Shown here: positions 43,940 to 52,939 of the stretch, piece by piece | How the letters are laid out: each line of letters begins with the position of its first letter | Numbering within the stretch: the first letter of the stretch is position 1 | Source: Sinorhizobium sp. B11 | GTDB taxonomy: Bacteria; Pseudomonadota; Alphaproteobacteria; Rhizobiales; Rhizobiaceae | Direction: 5' to 3' | Assembly (NCBI GenBank): GCA_039725955.1 | Contig: CP091034.1 | Span: forward strand, 1,612,001 to 1,676,000 | DNA: 64,000 nucleotides | Notes under the pieces: generated by a model | Database searches by the model: none | What the model was told of the DNA's origin: nothing | The model's input: the letters and a program-made list of their open reading frames with translations, nothing else | Position numbers and translations under genes: made by a program

Positions 43940-45157
43940 ATGGAAGAGTTTCACAAAGTCCGGCGTTTGCCGCCTTACGTTTTCGAACAGGTCAACCGTT
44001 TGAAAGCGAGCGCGCGAGCGGGCGGGGCCGATATCATCGATCTCGGCATGGGAAACCCCGACCTTCCGACCCCTCAGGCGATCGTCGACAAGCTCTGCGA
44101 AGTCGTCCAGGACCCGCGCACGCACCGTTATTCGTCCTCCAAGGGCATTCCCGGTCTGCGCCGCGCCCAGGCTGCCTACTATGCGCGCCGATTCGGCGTG
44201 AAGCTGAATCCCGACACGCAGGTGGTCGCGACCCTCGGCTCCAAGGAAGGCTTTGCCAACATGGCGCAGGCGATCACCGCGCCGGGTGACGTCATCCTCT
44301 GCCCGAACCCGACCTATCCAATCCATGCTTTCGGCTTCCTGATGGCCGGCGGCGTGATCCGTTCCATGTCGGTCGAGCCGGACGAAAGCTTCTTTCCGCC
44401 GCTCGAGCGCGCCGTGCGCCATTCGATCCCGAAGCCGCTGGCGCTGATCCTGAACTATCCGTCGAACCCGACGGCACTCGTGGCGACCCTCGACTTCTAC
44501 AAGGACGTCATTGCCTTCGCAAAAAAGCACGACATCATCGTGCTGTCGGATCTTGCCTATTCGGAAATCTATTTCGATGGCGAGCCGCCACCGTCGGTCC
44601 TGCAGGTTCCGGGGGCAATGGATGTGACCGTCGAGTTCACCTCCATGTCCAAGACCTTCTCCATGCCCGGCTGGCGCATGGGCTTTGCGGTCGGTAACGA
44701 GCGACTGATTGCAGCGCTGACGCGTGTGAAGTCCTACCTCGATTATGGCGCCTTCACGCCGATCCAGGTTGCCGCAACCCATGCCCTGAACGGCGATGGC
44801 TCCGACATTGCGGAAGTCCGCAATGTCTACAAGCGCCGCCGCGACGTCATGGTTGAAAGCTTCGGCAAGGCGGGATTCGACGTGCCTCCACCGGCCGCTA
44901 CCATGTTTGCCTGGGCGAAGATTCCGGAAAAGTTCCGTCATCTCGGATCGCTGGAGTTTTCGAAGCTTCTGGTCGAGAAGGCTGACGTTGCCGTTGCCCC
45001 GGGCATCGGCTTCGGCGAGCAGGGCGATGATTACGTTCGTCTGGCACTCGTCGAGAACGAACACCGCATCCGCCAGGCTGCACGCAACATCAAGAAGTTC
45101 ATGTCGACGGCAGACGAGACGATGCACAACGTCATCTCGCTCAACGCCCACCGTTAA
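43940..45157 (+). CDS. Class I aminotransferase (AlaC / LL-DAP aminotransferase-like)
   Basis: A 405-residue PLP enzyme with IDLGMGNPDLPTPQAIVDKL, YSSSKGIPGLRRAQAAYY, LNYPSNPTALVATLDFYK and the Schiff-base lysine in SMSKTFSMPGWRMGF. It matches the AlaC group, often annotated as LL-diaminopimelate aminotransferase, which in alphaproteobacteria more likely acts on alanine or related amino acids. An earlier ATG at 43928 would add four residues. hom follows after 65 bases on the same strand, a linkage I recall in many rhizobia. Confidence 0.9.
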   Translation: MEEFHKVRRLPPYVFEQVNRLKASARAGGADIIDLGMGNPDLPTPQAIVDKLCEVVQDPRTHRYSSSKGIPGLRRAQAAYYARRFGVKLNPDTQVVATLGSKEGFANMAQAITAPGDVILCPNPTYPIHAFGFLMAGGVIRSMSVEPDESFFPPLERAVRHSIPKPLALILNYPSNPTALVATLDFYKDVIAFAKKHDIIVLSDLAYSEIYFDGEPPPSVLQVPGAMDVTVEFTSMSKTFSMPGWRMGFAVGNERLIAALTRVKSYLDYGAFTPIQVAATHALNGDGSDIAEVRNVYKRRRDVMVESFGKAGFDVPPPAATMFAWAKIPEKFRHLGSLEFSKLLVEKADVAVAPGIGFGEQGDDYVRLALVENEHRIRQAARNIKKFMSTADETMHNVISLNAHR

Positions 45158-45222
45158 TTGCAACCTAGAAAGACAGCCGCATATTTGCGGCTGTCTCTCA
45201 CCAGACATTTCAGGATCGATCC

Positions 45223-46548
45223 ATGGCAGACGCCCTCAAAATCGGCATTGCGGGCTTGGGTACCGTTGGTGCCTCGCTTGTTCGCATCATCAAGCAGAAG
45301 AGCAATGAACTTGCAGTCACCTGCGGCCGCCCGATTACGATTACGGCAGTTTCGGCTCGTGACCGTTCGAAGGACCGTGGGATCGATCTGACCGGCATCA
45401 CCTGGTTCGACCGTCCTGAAGATCTTGCCGAGAAGGCCGATATCGACGTTTTCGTTGAACTGATCGGCGGCGCTGAAGGCGCGGCCAACGTCGCTGTTCG
45501 CGCCGCTCTCTCCCGTGGTCTCCATGTGGTGACTGCCAACAAGGCGCTGCTTGCCTATCACGGCGTCGAGCTTGCAACGATTGCCGAGGAAAAGGGCTCG
45601 CTTCTGAATTTCGAAGCAGCCGTTGCGGGTGGCATCCCGGTCATCAAGGCGCTGCGTGAATCGCTGACGGGCAACACGATCTCGCGCGTCTATGGCATCA
45701 TGAACGGCACCTGCAACTACATCCTCACCAAGATGGAGAAGGAAGGCCTGTCCTTTGCCGATTGCCTGAAGGAAGCCCAGCGCCTCGGCTATGCCGAAGC
45801 CGATCCGGCCTTCGACATCGAAGGCAACGACACCGCCCATAAGCTCTCGATCCTGACCACGCTCGCCTTCGGCAACAGGATCGCGGCCGATGATATCTAT
45901 CTCGAAGGCATCACCAATATCTCGATCGAGGATATCCGTGCCGCCGCCGACCTCGGCTACCGTATCAAGCTGCTCGGCGTCGCTCAGCGCACGGAGACCG
46001 GCATCGAACAGCGCGTGCATCCGACCATGGTGCCCGTCGATTCCGTCATCGCTCAGGTCGATGGTGTCACAAACGCCGTCGCGATCGAATCCGATATCCT
46101 CGGTGAGTTGCTGATGGTCGGCCCGGGTGCAGGCGGCAATGCCACGGCGTCTTCGGTGCTCGGCGATATCGCTGACATCGCCAAGAGCCAGCCGGGCGCC
46201 CAGCGCGTTCCCGTTCTCGGCCATCCCGCCAAGTCGCTTGAGACTTACCGCAAGGCACAGATCCAGAGCCACGAGGGCGGCTATTTCATCCGCCTGACCG
46301 TTCTCGACCGCACCGGCGTTTTTGCCAGCGTCGCCACGCGCATGGCGGAAAACCAGATTTCTTTGGAATCGATCGTCCAGCGTTCCAAGCAGCATCTGGC
46401 GCCTTCGCACCACCAGACGATCATCCTCGTCACCCACGCGACGATGGAAGACTCAGTGCGCAAGGCAGTTGCTGCGATCAAGGAAGAGGGCTACCTCGTC
46501 GGGGAGCCGCAGGTAATCCGCATCGAGCGTCCTAAGGAAGAATCCTGA
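45223..46548 (+). CDS. hom: Homoserine dehydrogenase
   Basis: A 441-residue enzyme of threonine and methionine synthesis that reduces aspartate semialdehyde. The NAD(P)-binding GLGTVGASLVRII is at the N-terminus, the catalytic core has TANKALLAYHG, MNGTCNYILTKME and AEADPAFDIEG, and a C-terminal ACT domain (FIRLTVLDRTGVFASVATRM) is the likely site for threonine feedback. A terminator lies 27 bases after the stop. Confidence 0.96.
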   Translation: MADALKIGIAGLGTVGASLVRIIKQKSNELAVTCGRPITITAVSARDRSKDRGIDLTGITWFDRPEDLAEKADIDVFVELIGGAEGAANVAVRAALSRGLHVVTANKALLAYHGVELATIAEEKGSLLNFEAAVAGGIPVIKALRESLTGNTISRVYGIMNGTCNYILTKMEKEGLSFADCLKEAQRLGYAEADPAFDIEGNDTAHKLSILTTLAFGNRIAADDIYLEGITNISIEDIRAAADLGYRIKLLGVAQRTETGIEQRVHPTMVPVDSVIAQVDGVTNAVAIESDILGELLMVGPGAGGNATASSVLGDIADIAKSQPGAQRVPVLGHPAKSLETYRKAQIQSHEGGYFIRLTVLDRTGVFASVATRMAENQISLESIVQRSKQHLAPSHHQTIILVTHATMEDSVRKAVAAIKEEGYLVGEPQVIRIERPKEES

Positions 46549-46575
46549 CATTTATTCCAGATTGGAGCAGATCAG

Positions 46576-46604
46576 CCCGTCCGGGATCACTCGGACGGGT
46601 TTTC
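46576..46604 (+). terminator. Intrinsic terminator of hom
   Basis: CCCGTCCG / CGGACGGG stem, 8-nt loop, then TTTTC. Ends the aminotransferase-hom unit. Confidence 0.88.
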
Positions 46605-46692
46605 TGTTATTAATCAAAGTACTTCACAAAAATTTATATTAACAGATATGCGGATATAGATATAATCATCCCGGGAGCCGTTGGAGTCGCGG

Positions 46693-46902
46693 GTGAGGAA
46701 GATCAAGCAGACGCATGACATACGCATCGAGCCCGAGAGTCCTCGGGCGGGTTCACCGAAATTTGATCCGACAGCGCTTGGAGCCGCCCTTGAATGCGAG
46801 CCGCCTCAGGGACGAAATTGGGCCACGCTGCTGATTCTGCTGTCGATCGTTTTCGTCCAGCTGTTTGTTATCGGATTGGTTATCTGGACAATTTTCCGGT
46901 AA
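46693..46902 (+). CDS. Small single-helix membrane protein
   Basis: A 69-residue protein with a hydrophilic N-terminal half and one C-terminal membrane helix (LLILLSIVFVQLFVIGLVIWTIF). GTG at 46693 is preferred because GGAG lies 6 bases upstream; a TTG at 46681 is also in frame but its ribosome-binding site is too close. Its interval, after the hom terminator, is AT-rich compared with the flanks. Not a recognised family. Confidence 0.6.
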   Translation: MRKIKQTHDIRIEPESPRAGSPKFDPTALGAALECEPPQGRNWATLLILLSIVFVQLFVIGLVIWTIFR

Positions 46903-46981
46903 TCCACAGGGCCTGAAATCAACCGCTTTGCTATCCGTCCCGCATCTGTAAAAAGGGCAGATGATGAAAGCGGAGTTTGGC

Positions 46982-48784
46982 ATGGCAGATCAGGTCGATC
47001 CGGTACCGCGCGCCTTCCTTGGCGTCGAAAAATCGGTTCTCGACAATCGCTGGGTTTCGCGCCTTGATCAGGCCGGGCAGAACCGCGCGCTCGCCATGTC
47101 GCAGATGCATGGTTTACCGGATCTGATCGCACGCGTCCTTGCCGGCCGCGGTGTGACCGTCGACGAGGCCGTCGAATTTCTGGATCCGACGATCCGCAGC
47201 CTCATGCCCGATCCCTACAAGCTGACGGATTGCGAGAGGGCGGCCAAGCGTATTGCGGCTGCGATCCGTGATGGCGAGCCGGTCGCGATCTTCGGCGACT
47301 ATGATGTCGATGGCGCGGCATCCTCCGCACTCATGTATCGTTTCCTGACCCATTTCGGCATCAAGGCGCATATCTACATTCCCGATCGCATCTTCGAAGG
47401 TTACGGCCCCAATCCAACAGCCATCAATCAGCTGATCGACAATGGCGCTAACCTGATCGTCACGGTCGATTGCGGCTCCACCAGCCATGAGGCGCTGGCT
47501 GCTGCCGCGGACCGCAACATCGATGTCGTCGTCGTCGATCACCATCAGGTGACACATGAGCTGCCGCCTTGCCATTCCCTCGTCAATCCAAACCGCGAAG
47601 ACGATCTTTCCGGTCTGGGCCACCTTTGCGCGGCCGGCGTCGTCTTCATGGTGCTTGTCGCAACGCTGCGCCTGCTGCGCGAGGCAGGCGACAAGCGCAT
47701 CCTCGCGATAGATCTCCTGCAGTGGCTGGATATCGTGGCACTTGCAACCGTCTGCGATGTCGTGCCCCTCAAGGGCCTCAACCGTGCCTATGTGGTCAAG
47801 GGACTAGTCGCCGCGCGCCACCAGAGCAATGCCGGCCTCGCGGCGCTATTCCGCAAGGCGGGCCTTGCTGGCCCGGCTACGCCCTATCATTTCGGCTTCC
47901 TGATCGGCCCGCGCATCAATGCCGGCGGGCGAATCGGCGATGCAGCGCTTGGAAGCCGTCTGCTGACGCTTGATGATGCCGTAGAGGCCGAAGCTATCGC
48001 CCAGCGGCTGGATGAGCTCAACCGCGAGCGTCAGGCCATGGAAGCCATCATGCTGCAGGAGGCCGAAGCCGAATCACTTGCCGAATACGGAGACGGCGAG
48101 GGCGCTTCCGTCATCGTTACCGCCCATGAGAAATGGCATCCCGGTATTGTCGGCCTTATTGCCGCGCGCCTGAAGGAAAGGTTCAAGCGACCTGCCTTCG
48201 CCATCGCCTTCGATCCATCCGGCAGGGGTACCGGCTCGGGCCGCTCGATCAATGGCTTCGACATGGGCAGGATGGTGCGCGCCGCGGTCGATGAGGGACT
48301 GCTCGTCAAGGGCGGCGGTCACGCCATGGCGGCAGGTCTGACTGTCGAGCGTAGCAAGCTCGGTCTCTTGCGCGCCTTCTTCACCGAGAAGGCACAGAAG
48401 ACGGTCTCGGCCCTTGTCGCCAACGAAACGCTGAAGATCGATGGTGCCATCGCTGCAAGCGGCGCGACCATTGAGCTCATCGACCGTCTGGAAACCGCAG
48501 GCCCCTATGGCTCGGGACATTCCCAGCCGGTCTTTGCCGTGCCGGCGCATCGTGTGCGTGATTCCCGTCTGGTCGGCGAACGGCACGTGAAAGTGACATT
48601 GGAAGCCATGGATGGCGCGCGCCTTGACGGCATCGCCTTCAGGGCCGCGGAGACTCCGCTCGGCAACCTGCTCCTCAACTCACGCGGCGCCAATCTGCAT
48701 GTCGCAGGCTCTCTCGGTGCTGAACATTATCAGGGCTCGCGCAGGATCCAGCTGCGCATCAGTGATGGCGCGCCGGCCAAGTGA
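46982..48784 (+). CDS. recJ: Single-stranded-DNA-specific exonuclease RecJ
   Basis: A 600-residue DHH-family nuclease. Motif I is FGDYDVDGAASSAL, the DHH box is VVVVDHHQVTHE and the DHHA1 domain has GGGHAMAAGLTVE near residue 440. RecJ degrades ssDNA 5' to 3' in recombination and mismatch repair. The ATG at 46982 with GGAG 6 bases upstream is preferred over one 21 bases earlier. It converges with the TMEM43 gene. Confidence 0.96.
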   Translation: MADQVDPVPRAFLGVEKSVLDNRWVSRLDQAGQNRALAMSQMHGLPDLIARVLAGRGVTVDEAVEFLDPTIRSLMPDPYKLTDCERAAKRIAAAIRDGEPVAIFGDYDVDGAASSALMYRFLTHFGIKAHIYIPDRIFEGYGPNPTAINQLIDNGANLIVTVDCGSTSHEALAAAADRNIDVVVVDHHQVTHELPPCHSLVNPNREDDLSGLGHLCAAGVVFMVLVATLRLLREAGDKRILAIDLLQWLDIVALATVCDVVPLKGLNRAYVVKGLVAARHQSNAGLAALFRKAGLAGPATPYHFGFLIGPRINAGGRIGDAALGSRLLTLDDAVEAEAIAQRLDELNRERQAMEAIMLQEAEAESLAEYGDGEGASVIVTAHEKWHPGIVGLIAARLKERFKRPAFAIAFDPSGRGTGSGRSINGFDMGRMVRAAVDEGLLVKGGGHAMAAGLTVERSKLGLLRAFFTEKAQKTVSALVANETLKIDGAIAASGATIELIDRLETAGPYGSGHSQPVFAVPAHRVRDSRLVGERHVKVTLEAMDGARLDGIAFRAAETPLGNLLLNSRGANLHVAGSLGAEHYQGSRRIQLRISDGAPAK

Positions 48785-48798
48785 CCGCCCCAAGGCCA

Positions 48799-49968
48799 TC
48801 AGGCCGGCTGCGGCTGTGACAACGGCGCCTTTCTGCGAAGGCGGCTTACGGCCAGGGCGAGCAATAGACCGCCCGCGATGATGCCGACGGCAAGCAGCGG
48901 CCTGTAGGCGAACCAGGCAATGGCGATGACAACAGGGCCGATCAGCAGTGTCAGCACGAAGGCCGCGATGCTCGTACCCAAGCCAATGACCGTGCCGATA
49001 AATGGAATCAGGTCGCCAAGAATGGGCAGGAGCCCAAACATCAGCTTGAAGCTGATGAACAAGCCGATGAGACCGGCAATGCGCACAAGCCAGGTGATGA
49101 TATTGTTTTCACTCTCGGCCGATTGAAACATCCGGCTGGCATCCACATTGCCGACAGCGGTCAGGAAGATATCGCGGTGGTTCGTCGTTTCGTAGGGAAC
49201 GAGTTCGCTATGATTCTGCTTGCCGACAACGCTTGCCGTTTCCAGGTCGATCCGATGATAGCTGATCCTGAGGTCGCCGATGGCAGGCAGGTTTTCGTTC
49301 ACGCCGATATAGGCACCCTCTGCATTTCGCTTTGCCGGCCGGCCAGCGCCAATCTCTGCTCCTATGCGCTGCACGTCGCTGTCAGCGAGCGCGAGGCGTG
49401 AAGAGTAGCCGATGCCTGCCATGTTCTTGCCAGGCACGGAGAAGACGCCGACATGGGCCGTATTTGCGGTGAAGGTAGCGCCGTCAGGCATGCCGGTTGG
49501 ATTTTGATGGTCATCCGGTTGCTTGAAGCGGCTCGAATCGACCACATCCGGGCTCCATTCCCTCGTGTAGGAATAGGTGGTCGTCGTCTCCTCGCCGCCG
49601 CCCAGTGTCTTTTTGGTCTGGCTCTCGCTCTTTTCCACCCACTGATACATCTCGACTTCGCGGGAGAGACCCACAGCGCCATCGGCGGTGATGCCGAATT
49701 GACTGTCCTGCGGGAGCTGATCGGATTTCACCACCCCGCTGATATGGACCAGCTTGCCTTCATTGGCCGGATCGACAGCCATACCATCGACCGAAATCAC
49801 CTGTGACGCACCTTCGGAGAGGGCGCGATAGGTCTGGATCGCACGCCCTTCGTTCCAGATCAGCAGCCAGATACATCCGATAAGCAGGACAAGGCCGACC
49901 AGTGCACCCGTCAGCGCGCTTTTGATGCGCGCAAACCACGAAGTATAGGTCGTGTCCGTATAGCTCAT
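48799..49968 (-). CDS. TMEM43 family membrane protein
   Basis: A 389-residue protein with one N-terminal helix (residues about 18-40), a large extracytoplasmic domain containing EVEMYQWVEKSESQTKK and YSYTREWSPDVVDSSRF, and three to four hydrophobic helices near the C-terminus. This is the domain order of the TMEM43 (LUMA) family, which also exists in bacteria with unknown function. The open frame extends further upstream, but the ATG at 49968 (MSYTDTTYTS) is the most credible. Confidence 0.87.
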   Translation of the reverse strand: MSYTDTTYTSWFARIKSALTGALVGLVLLIGCIWLLIWNEGRAIQTYRALSEGASQVISVDGMAVDPANEGKLVHISGVVKSDQLPQDSQFGITADGAVGLSREVEMYQWVEKSESQTKKTLGGGEETTTTYSYTREWSPDVVDSSRFKQPDDHQNPTGMPDGATFTANTAHVGVFSVPGKNMAGIGYSSRLALADSDVQRIGAEIGAGRPAKRNAEGAYIGVNENLPAIGDLRISYHRIDLETASVVGKQNHSELVPYETTNHRDIFLTAVGNVDASRMFQSAESENNIITWLVRIAGLIGLFISFKLMFGLLPILGDLIPFIGTVIGLGTSIAAFVLTLLIGPVVIAIAWFAYRPLLAVGIIAGGLLLALAVSRLRRKAPLSQPQPA

Positions 49969-50274
49969 GTCCGAAATCACCCGTCGCCGAGAGGCCTGTT
50001 GGATTGGCGGTCTGCAAAAATATTTCAATAAACTAAGCGACGACCGCTAATCCCCGGTAAATGCCGAAAATGATTCTTGGCTTGTCATGCCATTGAAAAC
50101 AATGACCTTTCGACAAAGCCGCCGAGAGGAGCCAGAAACCGAACTTTGCGTCACAGAAAGCAGTGCCGGATGGGGGAAATGTCACCCCATTTGCCTCATC
50201 AATTCGCATGGCAGGCGTAGCTGCGCCCGCAAAGGCAACACTATGAAAAATACGGGGAAATAACAAGGAGACAG
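49969..50274. other. Intergenic region without a supported gene
   Basis: 306 bases between the TMEM43 gene and the first tRNA-Glu. A 77-codon minus-strand frame is present but has no ribosome-binding site or recognisable product. Should contain the TMEM43 promoter. Confidence 0.4.
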
Positions 50275-50349
50275 TGGCACGCCCTAGGGGAGTCGAACCC
50301 CTCTTTACAGAATGAAAATCTGTCGTCCTAACCGATAGACGAAGGGCGC
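50275..50349 (-). tRNA. tRNA-Glu(UUC), copy 1
   Basis: Cloverleaf with acceptor GCGCCCT, anticodon loop TTTTCAT (anticodon TTC) in an ACAGA/TCTGT stem, T arm GAGGGGTTCGACTCCCC, discriminator G and encoded CCA. Its own promoter lies at 50368-50396. Confidence 0.94.
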
Positions 50350-50367
50350 GTGCTCTGTGGTGGCGCC

Positions 50368-50396
50368 CTTATAGTCAGCACCTTTCTGCGCCGCAA
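50368..50396 (-). promoter_or_regulatory. Promoter of tRNA-Glu copy 1
   Basis: TTGCGG, 17 bases, TATAAG, then GGGCGCC, a GC-rich discriminator typical of stringently controlled genes. Nearly the same layout is found upstream of copy 3. Confidence 0.65.
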
Positions 50397-50514
50397 GCGG
50401 CAAAATGAGAATTTTTTACCGGATTATGCAGATTTTTTCCGGGCTTGTGGAAAAGTGGGAACCACACGGCCCTGCAGTCCCGTGCGGAGGCGCTGGAAAT
50501 GCCCGGTCGCCTTA

Positions 50515-50597
50515 CGCCCGGATGAAGGACACTCCATCTATTCGATCCGCCCATCAGGCTTTCCGAGAATCGATTCCGAATTTCGGGCCGATGCTGG
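50515..50597 (+). repeat. RIME-like intergenic mosaic element, copy C (diverged)
   Basis: The right-hand module (TTTCCGAGAATCGATTCCGA / ATTTCGGGCCGATGCTGG, 50560-50596) matches copies A and B. The left palindrome is eroded to a partial GGATGAAGGACACTCC. It separates tRNA-Glu copies 1 and 2. Nothing else I can name lies in the 338-base gap. Confidence 0.6.
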
Positions 50598-50687
50598 AAT
50601 GGGAACGTGTAAGACGAAGCATCAGCCGCTCGAGAGCTTCGACTCATCTGGTCTGCTCGATGGCAGCCACGGGATTCTCAGAGATTC

Positions 50688-50762
50688 TGGTACGCCCTAG
50701 GGGAGTCGAACCCCTCTTTACAGAATGAGAATCTGTCGTCCTAACCGATAGACGAAGGGCGC
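50688..50762 (-). tRNA. tRNA-Glu(CUC)
   Basis: Same body as the flanking tRNA-Glu genes, but the anticodon loop reads TTCTCAT (anticodon CTC) and the discriminator is A instead of G. CCA is encoded. It reads GAG. One anticodon base and the discriminator are the only differences I see in the tRNA itself. Confidence 0.93.
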
Positions 50763-50774
50763 AGGCACTCAGCT

Positions 50775-50803
50775 CAAATAGGAAGGCGCAAGGCTTTCCA
50801 CAA
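50775..50803 (-). promoter_or_regulatory. Promoter of tRNA-Glu(CUC)
   Basis: TTGTGG, 17 bases, TATTTG on the minus strand. Different from the promoter shared by copies 1 and 3, so this gene keeps its own. Confidence 0.5.
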
Positions 50804-50836
50804 GCGGTAGATAGGACATCGGATTGGAAGAAGAAG

Positions 50837-50911
50837 TGGCACGCCCTAGGGGAGTCGAACCCCTCTTTACAGAATGAAAATCTGTCGTCCTAACCGATAG
50901 ACGAAGGGCGC
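50837..50911 (-). tRNA. tRNA-Glu(UUC), copy 3
   Basis: Identical over the tRNA to copy 1 (anticodon TTC, discriminator G, encoded CCA). The upstream flank is also nearly identical to that of copy 1 (GGGCGCCACCACAG..CACGC), so the duplication included the promoter. Confidence 0.94.
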
Positions 50912-50927
50912 GTGCTGTGGTGGCGCC

Positions 50928-50956
50928 CTTATAGTCAGGCACTTTCGATCCCGCAA
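50928..50956 (-). promoter_or_regulatory. Promoter of tRNA-Glu copy 3
   Basis: TTGCGG, 17 bases, TATAAG, then GGGCGCC. Same boxes as copy 1 with a different spacer. Confidence 0.65.
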
Positions 50957-51105
50957 GCGGCAAATTCGAAATTTTTCAAAAAAATGACAGGCCGTATCCG
51001 CATGTGGAAAATGTAGATTATTGCAGCCGAATCAAAGAGCTGCGGCGGGAGCCGGAATCGGGTTCCGGCCGCTTCACTCAACGTCAGGCTTTCAGAGGTT
51101 GAAGG

Positions 51106-52203
51106 TCAGATCGCTCTTGCCGAAGCGATCGGCGCGCTCTTGCGGCCGCAACCCCAGTTCCAGTCGCGGGCATTGCCCGTGTCCAGGTGGACCGAATCCG
51201 TATGGCAATAGGTGCCGACGCCGCCGCGGTTCGGGAGTGACCGGATATATTGGGCGATATCCCATTTGCTGATGCCGTCGATCTGGATGTCGGCTGCTTC
51301 GCAGCTCTTGTGCATCGATTCTTCGGCGCCCCCGACTTCACGATTGTGCTGAGGGTCGCGGTAACCGGATGTGACGACGACTGGCTTGCCGAAATGAGTC
51401 TCGACTGTCTTGATGACCCGCATGAGATCAGGCTTGAAACAGCCGACCTGGACGCTGTCGTTCTGCACATGCAGGCCGTTTGGCGCGACGCGCGTCATCC
51501 CAGGCAGCGATGCCTTCTGCAAAAGCCCGGAAAGGCTGCTGAGCAGGTTCTGCTTCGGCGCGCTGTAGAGCGCATTCATGGTCGATCCCGGAATGTTTCC
51601 GCCGGCAAGCGAGGCGGTCTGCACGGGCGCGATCTTCGTGCTGGTATTCTGCGATGATTGCTGTGGCAGCATCTCGCCCTGTTGCGGCTCGGGCGGCGCG
51701 CTGAACACGCTCGATCTTGGGCCGGCGTTCAGTGGCGCATAGGCGTTCCCACCCTGCGGCTGGATGATCGTCGAGGTCGAATTGTTCTGCGGCGGCGGCT
51801 GGCGATCGGAGAAGATGCTCATTGCCTGCGCGTTGATTCGCGTCGACTGCATGACCAGACCACCGATATTGGCCGGTTGCTGCTGCTGTTGCATTGACGG
51901 ATCGACGGGTGCCGCAGCCGTTGCCGCATTCGGATCCTGCACTGCTGCCTGCGGATTGACGCCGGAAACATTGGTCAGCATCGGATCGCGATAGAGCTGT
52001 TTCGGCGCGGGGGACGATGCGGCAGGCATTGCCGCTGCAAGCCGTGGTGCCGGCTGTCCCTCCGCAGCCGGTGTGGCGACGGCGGCCGAATCAAGCGCCT
52101 TCTTGTCGGAGACGCATCCGGAAAGCGCCAGGATAGAGCCGGCGATCAACAAAGCTCCGATAGCCTGCCGGCTCGGAGGGGCAATCTTGTTGTTTCTGGT
52201 CAA
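51106..52203 (-). CDS. Lipoprotein with C-terminal M15-type (YcbK/DUF882-like) peptidase domain
   Basis: A 365-residue protein. The N-terminus carries a lipoprotein signal (LLIAGSILALSGC, Cys about 30). About 200 residues of Gln/Pro/Ala-rich, probably disordered linker follow. The C-terminal 120 residues have the peptidase M15A-like pattern: TSGYRDPQHNREVGG, MHKSCEAADIQIDG (metal His and Asp) and HTDSVHLDTG (His). It should trim or remodel peptidoglycan from the periplasmic face of a membrane. The family is clear; whether it is active is not shown. Confidence 0.87.
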   Translation of the reverse strand: MTRNNKIAPPSRQAIGALLIAGSILALSGCVSDKKALDSAAVATPAAEGQPAPRLAAAMPAASSPAPKQLYRDPMLTNVSGVNPQAAVQDPNAATAAAPVDPSMQQQQQPANIGGLVMQSTRINAQAMSIFSDRQPPPQNNSTSTIIQPQGGNAYAPLNAGPRSSVFSAPPEPQQGEMLPQQSSQNTSTKIAPVQTASLAGGNIPGSTMNALYSAPKQNLLSSLSGLLQKASLPGMTRVAPNGLHVQNDSVQVGCFKPDLMRVIKTVETHFGKPVVVTSGYRDPQHNREVGGAEESMHKSCEAADIQIDGISKWDIAQYIRSLPNRGGVGTYCHTDSVHLDTGNARDWNWGCGRKSAPIASARAI

Positions 52204-52304
52204 CCGAGAAATCTCCGGTGAATGCGGAAGGCGCTCGAAAGCGCGCTTCCGTTACGATTGGGCCGGAGAGTGCCTTGTGAAGCTTGCCCGCAGCTTGGCT
52301 CGGC

Positions 52305-52745
52305 TTACCAGGCGCCGGTATTGCCCATGGAAAGCCAGGGTTCGGCCGGGGCCAGTTTTTCGCCCTTCTGCAGGATCTCTATCGAGATGCCGTCGGGCGA
52401 GCGTACGAAGGCCATGTTGCCGTCGCGCGGGGGGCGGTTAATCGTAATACCATTATCCATCAACTTCTGGCAGATCGCGTAGATGTCATCCACCTCATAG
52501 GCGAGGTGACCGAAATTGCGTCCTCCGGTATAATCTTCCGTGTCCCAGTTATAAGTGAGCTCCAGACAGGGGGCTTTCTCGCTGCGGGCGCGGTCGAGAT
52601 CATCGCGAGCGGCCAGGAAAACGAGCGTGAAGCGGCCCTTCTCGTTCTCATGGCGGCGGATTTCCTCGAGTCCGAAGAGTGTAGTGTAAAAATGGAGGGA
52701 AGCGTCGAGGTCTTTGACGCGAACCATGGTGTGGAGATAACGCAT
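52305..52745 (-). CDS. gloA: Glyoxalase I-like VOC family protein
   Basis: A 146-residue protein with the glyoxalase I opening MRYLHTMVRVKDLDASLHFY (metal His), LELTYNWDTEDY (Glu), NFGHLAYEVDDIYA (His) and the last ligand region SPDGISIEILQKG (Glu). Metal ligands of lactoylglutathione lyase are thus all visible. It would convert the methylglyoxal-glutathione adduct to lactoylglutathione. It stands 102 bases upstream of the M15 gene but is probably independent. Confidence 0.9.
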   Translation of the reverse strand: MRYLHTMVRVKDLDASLHFYTTLFGLEEIRRHENEKGRFTLVFLAARDDLDRARSEKAPCLELTYNWDTEDYTGGRNFGHLAYEVDDIYAICQKLMDNGITINRPPRDGNMAFVRSPDGISIEILQKGEKLAPAEPWLSMGNTGAW

Positions 52746-52939
52746 TGTGTTTCCTCTCTCTATTTAGGCTAGCCCATCTGGAGTAACAGACACCAGCTTC
52801 GGGCAAGTCATCTCGATAAAATGTACAGTTGGGAATAACCGAAAACTAGGACTTGCGCTTATCCGTTACCAAGATGTTAATCTTGATTTCAAGAATCAGT
52901 TAACCGTAACAGTGTGACGCGTATTGAGGGGCTGGCGAC

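Noticed and set aside
43640..45208. 522-codon minus-strand open frame
   Set aside because: Antisense to the AlaC-like aminotransferase gene.
50033..50266. 77-codon minus-strand open frame before tRNA-Glu
   Set aside because: No ribosome-binding site, atypical composition, likely the intergenic upstream region of the TMEM43 gene.
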